A stretch of DNA of 64,000 bases from Caldilineaceae bacterium. GTDB lineage: Bacteria > Chloroflexota > Anaerolineae > Caldilineales > Caldilineaceae. Positions 58,883 to 64,000 of this stretch are shown here, piece by piece. How positions within the stretch are numbered: the first letter of the stretch is position 1; each line of letters begins with the position of its first letter. The translations under genes were made by a program, and so were the position numbers. Location: assembly GCA_020634755.1 (NCBI GenBank), contig JACKBC010000006.1:124001-188000 (forward strand), read 5' to 3'. The notes below the pieces were generated by a model. The model was not told the DNA's origin, ran no database searches, and saw only the letters and a program-made list of their open reading frames with translations.

Positions 58883-59707
58883 ATGGATTACGTGAGTTCC
58901 GCATTTTCGGTGCAGGACAAAGTGACGATTGTGACCGGCAGCACCGGCGTTTTGGGCGGCGCCATGGCGCATGGGCTGGCGCGCGCCGGCGCTAAAGTGG
59001 TGATTGTGGGCCGTCGCGTCGAGCGCGCCGAAGAAGTGGCGCAGGCCATTGACCGCGTGGGGGGGCAGGCCATGGCCGCCCCGGGAGATGTGCTACGTAG
59101 TGAAGAATTGAATCAGGTGCGAGACCGGGTGTTGAGCCAGTGGGGCCGGATTGACATTTTGATCAACGCGGCAGGGGGCAACGTGCCCGCGGCCACCATT
59201 CTGCCTGAGCAATCGTTTTTCGACATGCCGCAACCGGCTTTCGAGCAGGTGATGGATCTAAATCTCTTGGGCACCGTGCTGCCATCGCAGGTTTTTGGGC
59301 GGGTCATGGCGGACCAGGGCGCCGGGTCGATCATCAACATTTCATCCATGGCGGCACAGCGCATTTTGACGCGCGTGGTTGGCTATTCGGCGGCCAAAGC
59401 GGCCATCGACAACTTTACGCGCTGGCTGGCCGTAGAGGCGGCGCGCAAATATGGCAGCGGTGTGCGCGTCAACGCCATTGCCCCCGGCTTTTTCATTGGT
59501 GAACAAAACCGCCGCTTGCTGCTCAATGAGGATGAGAGCCTGACCGAGCGGGGCCAGCAGATTATTCAGCATACGCCCATGGGGCGCTTTGGCGAGGCCG
59601 ATGAGTTGGTCGGGACTGCTATTTGGTTGGGCAGTGCGGCATCTCAGTTTATTACGGGGATTGTGGTGCCGGTGGATGGCGGATTTTCCGCCTTTAGCGG
59701 CATTTGA
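58883..59707 (+). CDS. SDR-family oxidoreductase, closest in style to D-mannonate oxidoreductase
   Basis: From ATG 58883 (AAAGGAAA upstream) the protein has 274 residues. It has the classical SDR fold: TGSTGVLGGAMA for NAD(P), NAAGGN, the active-site Ser of NISSMA, and Y-x-x-x-K in VGYSAAKAA. The segment NAIAPGFFIGEQNRRLLLNED resembles the SDR-type mannonate oxidoreductases (UxuB/YjmF of Bacillus) that interconvert D-mannonate and D-fructuronate in glucuronate use. The match is from memory, so the substrate is provisional. No other hexuronate genes are in view. Confidence 0.88.
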   Translation: MDYVSSAFSVQDKVTIVTGSTGVLGGAMAHGLARAGAKVVIVGRRVERAEEVAQAIDRVGGQAMAAPGDVLRSEELNQVRDRVLSQWGRIDILINAAGGNVPAATILPEQSFFDMPQPAFEQVMDLNLLGTVLPSQVFGRVMADQGAGSIINISSMAAQRILTRVVGYSAAKAAIDNFTRWLAVEAARKYGSGVRVNAIAPGFFIGEQNRRLLLNEDESLTERGQQIIQHTPMGRFGEADELVGTAIWLGSAASQFITGIVVPVDGGFSAFSGI

Positions 59708-59716
59708 AAATGGATG

Positions 59717-59769
59717 TGAGCTTTTGTCTCACGGCTTTTGACAAGCGCGAGTTGTGAAACAAAAGCTCA
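59717..59769. terminator. Inverted repeat between convergent genes
   Basis: TGAGCTTTTGTCTCAC at 59717-59732 pairs with 59754-59769 except at one base, around a 21-base loop. It lies between the SDR stop and the CAP/LysM gene's stop. The internal T/A tracts give it a terminator-like look on both strands, but a clean T-run after the stem is missing. Confidence 0.5.
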
Positions 59770-59813
59770 ACAATCTGCGTATATTGGGCAAGCTCTGTGG
59801 CTGATGAGCCTTT

Positions 59814-61010
59814 TTAGCGCAGGCGAATCTGCTGACCGGGCTGGAGCAGCGTGTCTTCAGCCAGCCCATTGAGGGCCAACAGCGCTTTCCAGTCGTTCAA
59901 GCCGTAGTGTACGGCAATGGTAATGATGGTTTCGCCATTGGTCACAGTGTGGATGGGGGGCAGGGCGGCTATGGCGTCATTGGGACTGGCGACATACTCG
60001 TTATTGTTTTGCGGGGCGCGCAAAGCCTGGCCGATCTGCAAGACACTGCCCTCATGTAGGCCGTTGGCCGCGGCCAATGCTTCCCAGCCGATGCCCAACG
60101 CGCTGCCAATGCTGAAGAGTGTATCTCCAGGCTGTACAATGTAAGTTCCAGTGTAATTTGCCGGGGAATCACTCGAGAGCACAGGGGCGCTCTGCGACGC
60201 AGTGGGCAGGCGAATCTGTTGACCGATTTGCAGCAGAGAGGATTCATTGAGCCCGTTTATTTGGGCCAGACTTTCCCATGAAGTGTTGTATTGAATGGCA
60301 ATGGAAAGCAGCGTGTCGCCTGGTTGGACGGCGTGGAAACTGGGCGGGTCGGCATAGGTGGTGGGGGCAGCTGCTTCTGGGGGAGGTGCTGCCGCCGCTT
60401 GCACAACGGGCGCGCCATTGGCGTCTGTGCCAAAGACAGCGACAAAAACATGCTGCCCGCTGCCGTCAACGGCTGAACCGACGCCCAGACCGTGCCAGTT
60501 GGGGTTCAAAATGTTGTTGCGATGAACGGGACTGTTCATCCACCATTGAATGGCCAGACCGGGGTTGGCAACCGCCACCCAATTTTCGCTGGCCCATTGT
60601 TCAGTGGCATAGCCAAGGCGGTGCACGCGGTCGTTAACGCTGCTGCCATCTGAGCCATAGTGGCTATAATTGTAGTTGTTGACCATGTCGACTACATGAG
60701 TCTGTGCTGCTTCATTGAGCACAGGCTGAAGCGCCAGGGGCGGCAAACCCATTGCAATGCGGGTCTGATTAATAGACTCCGCTACATTTTGGGCCTCTGG
60801 ATTCATCTCGCCGGTAGATTGGGCGTAGATGGGCCAGAGCAGACCGCGTATAAGGTTTCTGTCTGCCGGTGTTGAACCGGTTGCGGTATGGCTGGTTGGC
60901 ATCATGCTTGCAAGTGCGAGCCAGCCTAGGCAGACGAGAATGAGTTTAAAAAACGTGTGGCGCTTGCGTGTCCAGCAATCGAACAGGTGATTGGGATTTT
61001 CTTGTTCCAT
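59814..61010 (-). CDS. Secreted CAP-domain protein with three LysM repeats
   Basis: I read 398 residues from the second Met (61010); the first at 61028 is an alternative. A signal or anchor helix (FFKLILVCLGWLALASMMP) is near residues 20-40. Residues about 70-205 are a CAP/SCP domain (INQTRIAMGLPPLALQPVLNEAAQTHVVDMV, YSHYGSDGSSVNDR, WMNSPVHRNNILNP, HVFVAVFG). Then come three LysM modules: FHAVQPGDTLLSIAIQYN, YIVQPGDTLFSIGSALG and HTVTNGETIITIAVHYG, each ending LLQ.GQ.IRLP-like. LysM binds peptidoglycan or chitin-like glycans, so the protein is a wall-associated, possibly hydrolase-like, CAP protein. Confidence 0.88.
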   Translation of the reverse strand: MEQENPNHLFDCWTRKRHTFFKLILVCLGWLALASMMPTSHTATGSTPADRNLIRGLLWPIYAQSTGEMNPEAQNVAESINQTRIAMGLPPLALQPVLNEAAQTHVVDMVNNYNYSHYGSDGSSVNDRVHRLGYATEQWASENWVAVANPGLAIQWWMNSPVHRNNILNPNWHGLGVGSAVDGSGQHVFVAVFGTDANGAPVVQAAAAPPPEAAAPTTYADPPSFHAVQPGDTLLSIAIQYNTSWESLAQINGLNESSLLQIGQQIRLPTASQSAPVLSSDSPANYTGTYIVQPGDTLFSIGSALGIGWEALAAANGLHEGSVLQIGQALRAPQNNNEYVASPNDAIAALPPIHTVTNGETIITIAVHYGLNDWKALLALNGLAEDTLLQPGQQIRLR

Positions 61011-61045
61011 ATGCTTGTTACAACGCATTACGTTGTTTTCAATAT

Positions 61046-61159
61046 CAGTATATTGCAGCGGTGTTGGCGCTCTAGCGCCGCAAAAATTAAGCGGCCAGAC
61101 AACTAGGCAGCGGTCTTGGTTGATGAATCTGACTCTACTGCTGCCACTGCGATCTACTG
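61046..61159 (-). mobile_element. 84-bp-family palindromic element, copy 8 (with internal insertion)
   Basis: The ends are CAGTATATTGCAG and CTGCGATCTACTG-like (CTGCCACTGCGATCTACTG). The length is 114 bases because about 30 extra bases (containing GGCGCTCTAGCGCC) sit after GGTGTT. The 5-bp flanks AATAT and AGTAT match at four bases. It is 36 bases upstream of the minus-strand CAP/LysM gene. The following 400 bases to the S1 gene are AT-rich and hold no gene I can support. Confidence 0.7.
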
Positions 61160-61563
61160 AGTATTAAAATTCTTGACCGCTGGATGGTAACAAATATTAG
61201 GCAAAACGCCAAAATTTATAGCTGACAGAGATGATTGGCAGGGCAAATGGCAAATGGTGCGCAATATGTAACCAAAAAATGCAATGTTTTTTGCTCCTTG
61301 ACGCAGGGTATTGAGGCTGATATAATAATGAGGTGGTTCAAAATTAGGTTTACACTTTTTCCCATCTTTTTACCACTTTGTAACAATTATACAAATATAC
61401 GAAACTTAAAAGAGTAGCGCCTATTTTGTTCTGTTATCGATAAACACCTTTTGGCGAGGTGGAGTAAGAGTTGTGGATTGATAACAATTGGCAGAGCAGA
61501 TTATATCTAGAAAGCAAGTGTTACTACAAGGAAAATCCTTCACCCACTGGAGCAATTTGCAAG

Positions 61564-62793
61564 ATGGCGAGTTCAGAACAGTACGATTCAGACAATGTTG
61601 AAATGGATTCCGATTTTCAAACCGATGCCAATATGAATGCAGATGCGGAGAATAATGCCGACACTTCTGCCGATTTTGCGCTTTTTGAGCAATATCTTGA
61701 CGAAGGGCTTGATTTTGATCTACCGCAGCGGGGCGATTTGCGAGAAGGCACGGTTGTTGAGGCGCGTCCCCACGAATTGCTGGTCAATATTGGCGTCAAG
61801 CGCGATGGCGTTGTACCGCAATCCGATCTGAGCCGGTTGGATCCCGATTTTGTGCAAAATGTGAAAGTGGGGCAGACAGTTACTGTCGTTGTGAGTCGCA
61901 CATCCGACGACGATGGCTCCTTTTTGTTATCGATTGCCGACGCCTTACAAGAGCAGGATTGGATTACAGCGCAAGAGCTGCTGGATTCGGGTGAGATTAC
62001 TACTCATTCCGTCATTGGCTACAATAAAGGTGGCCTTACAGTCGAATTTAACCACCTGCGTGGATTTGTGCCTGCATCGCACGTGATTGATATGCCGCGC
62101 AATATGACTGAAGAGGCGCGCCGGTCTGAATTGGAAGGCCGCATTGGTGATGAGATGCGGCTCAAAGTTATTGAGGTGGAGCGCCGTCGCCGTCGGCTGG
62201 TTATGTCGCAAATGCTGGCAGAACGCGAATATCGCGCAAATCAAAAGGAAGAACTGTTCCGAACGCTCAGCGTGGGGGATGTGTTGGAAGGCGAAGTGCG
62301 CGGCATGCGGCCATTTGGCGCCTTTGTCGATATTGGTGGCGCGGATGGTTTGCTGCACGTCAGCGAGATCGATTGGGCGCCCGTTGGGCATCCTCAGGAT
62401 GTTTTGCGCAAGGGGCAAAAGCTGGAGGTGCGCGTGATCCGGTTGGATCCCGAAAAGCAACAGATCGCCTTGAGCCGCAAGCGCGTGTTGCCCAATCCGT
62501 GGGAAGGTGTGGAAGAACGCTATCATCCCGGCGATGTGGTTAAGGTGACGGTTACGCGCGTGGTGGATTTTGGCGCTTTTGCCCAGCTGGAGCCAGGTGT
62601 GGAAGGGCTGATTCATATTAGCGAATTGGCTGATATTACGGTGGCAGAACCACTTAAGAGTGTGCAGCCTGGCGATGAAATTGAAGTCAAGGTGCTGCGC
62701 GTGGATCCCCGGCGTCAGCGGGTGGGGCTGAGCCATCGCCAAGTGCTGTTGACGCAGGACCAAGCCGATATTGAGGATAGCCACGAAGAATAA
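61564..62793 (+). CDS. rpsA: Ribosomal protein S1-like RNA-binding protein, four S1 domains
   Basis: From ATG 61564 the protein has 409 residues; the frame is open further upstream to 61471 without family resemblance. An acidic Asp/Glu/Asn-rich N-terminus of about 45 residues precedes four S1 motifs: LREGTVVEARPHELLVNIGV, then TTHSVIGYNKGGLTVEFN, SVGDVLEGEVRGMRPFGAFVDIGG, and YHPGDVVKVTVTRVVDFGAFAQLEP. Proteobacterial S1 has six; Gram-positive-like forms have four. It binds single-stranded mRNA on the 30S subunit and helps initiation. It is followed by bS21 and IF-1, also initiation-linked. Confidence 0.88.
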   Translation: MASSEQYDSDNVEMDSDFQTDANMNADAENNADTSADFALFEQYLDEGLDFDLPQRGDLREGTVVEARPHELLVNIGVKRDGVVPQSDLSRLDPDFVQNVKVGQTVTVVVSRTSDDDGSFLLSIADALQEQDWITAQELLDSGEITTHSVIGYNKGGLTVEFNHLRGFVPASHVIDMPRNMTEEARRSELEGRIGDEMRLKVIEVERRRRRLVMSQMLAEREYRANQKEELFRTLSVGDVLEGEVRGMRPFGAFVDIGGADGLLHVSEIDWAPVGHPQDVLRKGQKLEVRVIRLDPEKQQIALSRKRVLPNPWEGVEERYHPGDVVKVTVTRVVDFGAFAQLEPGVEGLIHISELADITVAEPLKSVQPGDEIEVKVLRVDPRRQRVGLSHRQVLLTQDQADIEDSHEE

Positions 62794-62825
62794 TTGGCCG
62801 GCTCGGAATGTTCAGGCATAGAAGT

Positions 62826-62855
62826 TTGCCTCTCGCACTGTTTTTACAGTATAAT
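62826..62855 (+). promoter_or_regulatory. Promoter of the bS21 gene
   Basis: TTGCCT (62826-62831) and TATAAT (62850-62855) are separated by 18 bases. It lies in the short gap between the S1-like gene and rpsU, leaving a leader of about 35 bases with GGGAGGTGA before the ATG. Confidence 0.6.
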
Positions 62856-62896
62856 TATATTTCACATTATGTATTGCTTGAAGGGAGGTGAACAAC

Positions 62897-63085
62897 ATGA
62901 GCGTCGAACTACAATCTGGAGAATCACAGGATAGTCTGCTAAAGCGATTCCGCAAAGCGGTGGCCGAATCAAGAATTTTGCCTACAGTGCGCCAAAAGCG
63001 GTGGTTTACATCAAAAAGTGAGATCCGCCGCATCAAAAAGCAAAAGGCGATTCGCAAAGCTCGTCGGATGTTAAGCGACTATTAG
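62897..63085 (+). CDS. rpsU: 30S ribosomal protein bS21
   Basis: This 62-residue basic protein is read from ATG 62897, six bases after AAGGGAGGTG; the GTG inside that site at 62888 is rejected. RFRKAVAESRILPTVRQKRWFTSKSEIRRIKKQKAIRKARR has the family's layout of two helices with a basic tail. bS21 sits near the anti-Shine-Dalgarno part of the 30S subunit and supports initiation. The acidic start SVELQSGESQD is a little longer than in E. coli. Confidence 0.93.
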   Translation: MSVELQSGESQDSLLKRFRKAVAESRILPTVRQKRWFTSKSEIRRIKKQKAIRKARRMLSDY

Positions 63086-63254
63086 ATAGATCAGGTCGGT
63101 TGGACCGATTGACTGTGTATACGGCCATATCAGTATGCGGCCATATCAATTGTGATAGAGCCAAAGATAAACGTGTTTCAGCTCTTTGCAAGCTGGAACG
63201 GAACTGAAACAAAAATTGTTAAACTGGCGCACTTAGCACCTATATGGGAGTTGT

Positions 63255-63470
63255 ATGGCTGAGGAAACAGTAGAGTATGTCGGCACCGTGACGGAAGCAT
63301 TGCCTAACACAATGTTTCGTGTCGAACTGGAAAATGGACATTCGGTTCTGGCTTATTTATCGGGCAAGATGCGTAAATTTTACATTCGGGTCTATTTGGG
63401 TGACAAAGTAAAGGTAGAAATGAGCCCATATGATTTAACCCGAGGTCGGATTACATATCGTATCAAATAA
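63255..63470 (+). CDS. infA: Translation initiation factor IF-1
   Basis: This 71-residue single OB-fold protein has the near-invariant TVTEALPNTMFRVELENGHSVLAYLSGKMRK and ends MSPYDLTRGRITYRI. The usual KNYIRI reads KFYIRV here. It binds the 30S A site with IF-2 and IF-3. The upstream 170-base gap contains GTTTCAG...CTGAAAC, a weak inverted pair near 63175-63212. A strong terminator follows. Confidence 0.97.
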   Translation: MAEETVEYVGTVTEALPNTMFRVELENGHSVLAYLSGKMRKFYIRVYLGDKVKVEMSPYDLTRGRITYRIK

Positions 63471-63548
63471 TGCATCATTTGGCCTGTGGCAATATGTCAT
63501 AAATTGAACTAAACTCTGCATATCAGAGCGTTCATTCGAATTTAGAAT

Positions 63549-63582
63549 AAAATGCGGCGAAGGGATCCCTTCGCCGCATTTT
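63549..63582. terminator. Bidirectional intrinsic terminator after infA
   Basis: AAAATGCGGCGAAGGGA and its exact reverse complement form a 34-base perfect palindrome with A-run and T-run at the edges, followed by GTTTTGG. It ends the infA transcript. Confidence 0.9.
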
Positions 63583-63706
63583 GTTTTGGATTTACCCAGA
63601 ACCCATCCGCAAATTCGGTTGTGGATTCCGCCACGCCCGATAGCCGCGTAAAGCGGCCCAGAGAACTTACGAACAGATACAAAAGACCGTTACTTTGACT
63701 TGCGTT

Positions 63707-63822
63707 CCTGGTTGACTGACAAATCTTATTTTACCGCCAAGTTGGCCCAGAAATGCGCAGAATCTATTCGAGTACCTTGGCGCGTCTCCGCGCCCTTGGC
63801 GGTAGAAAGAGTAATTGTGTCA
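63707..63822. mobile_element. CGCCAAG-type palindromic element, copy 2 (116 bp)
   Basis: It begins CCTGGTTGACTGACAAATCT and ends CTTGGCGGTAGAAAGAG plus TTGTGTCA, matching 52433-52549. Its last three bases (TCA) are the stop codon of the minus-strand gene that runs off the window. The span 63587-63706 holds no gene. Confidence 0.7.
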
Positions 63823-64000
63823 GTCCATCAGCTTGAGTTCGGCAAACTTGTCAATGGCTTTCTGGGCGGTCTGCCGCTCGGCCTCAAAAGTTAATTTGTC
63901 CACCGCTTCCGATAGGGGCGTCCACGCCACAACAAAATCAGCGGCATCTTTGGCGTTGCGTGGCTCTTGCGCCTCGCTGGCTAATTGCATTAAATAATAG
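63820..64000 (-). CDS. C-terminal part of a protein cut by the window edge
   Basis: Sixty residues are visible, ending ...KAIDKFAELKLMD. They include ASEAQEPRNAKDAADFVVAW, then TPLSEAVDKLTFEAERQTAQ, a polar helical sequence with no family mark. Codon use resembles the neighbours, and the opposite-strand frame is its shadow. The stop codon lies inside the end of the palindromic element at 63707-63822, so the original C-terminus may have been altered by the insertion. Function unknown. Confidence 0.6.
   Translation of the reverse strand, partial: YYLMQLASEAQEPRNAKDAADFVVAWTPLSEAVDKLTFEAERQTAQKAIDKFAELKLMD

Noticed and set aside
63587..63706. Possible tRNA in the GC-rich stretch after the infA terminator
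   Set aside because: No anticodon arm, T-loop GTTC box or acceptor stem could be assembled.

Overview
The window looks like chromosomal DNA of a free-living chemoheterotrophic Chloroflexota bacterium, most likely from the Anaerolineae/Caldilineae side. This is inferred from protein style and gene content, since there is no rRNA or marker tree. The DNA is moderately GC-rich. Export is by Sec signals and lipoboxes. One surface protein ends in a YLPLIEQ tail, a C-terminal type I associate with secreted proteins of this phylum. No rRNA, tRNA, CRISPR array, prophage or transposase gene was found.

Layout. 1-5.1 kb: the end of one gene, then two large secreted proteins; the 1050-residue one matches no family I recognise. 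5.4-23 kb: mostly housekeeping and salvage genes (M20 amidohydrolase, VOC protein, divergent RDD/SpoIIM membrane proteins, gamma-glutamyltransferase, DtxR-type regulator, MalK/MsmX-type ATPase, gpmI, sirtuin, phosphoesterase, HD hydrolase, rimO, MerR-like and DUF1232 proteins, a helicase-associated-type protein). 23.7-29.9 kb: a peptide/nickel-type ABC importer with two paralogous binding lipoproteins bracketing two permeases and no ATPase. 30-40 kb: two formylglycine sulfatases, two EamA transporters, an HlyD-type adaptor lipoprotein, a GNAT enzyme and an AbgB-like amidohydrolase. 40-47 kb: a frameshifted SDR gene, a response-regulator fragment, then a TetR gene with two operator-like palindromes ahead of a molybdenum hydroxylase operon whose iron-sulfur and molybdopterin subunits are fused. 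47-60 kb: thpR, a phosphoesterase-like protein, a B12-binding radical SAM enzyme, an amine oxidoreductase, an orphan Phd-type antitoxin, a PhyH dioxygenase, dipeptidase, PHP phosphoesterase, nagA, nagB and an SDR close to mannonate oxidoreductases. 60-64 kb: a CAP/LysM secreted protein and a translation group (S1-like, bS21, IF-1).

The strongest unexplained signal is between the genes. At least five families of short palindromic elements without transposases are scattered through the window, densest from 27 to 63 kb. The best are an 84-bp family (eight copies, all in the region 5' of a gene, with 5-bp flanking duplications in the best copies) and a 131-bp family (two copies of equal length, each flanked by a 3-bp duplication, with a central stem that shows compensatory base changes). 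Several elements touch or supply stop codons, N-terminal extensions or operon boundaries.

Metabolically the genes suggest uptake and trimming of peptides, acylated amino acids, amino sugars and sulfated or N-heterocyclic compounds, by a lineage whose intergenic regions have been heavily colonised by non-autonomous elements.
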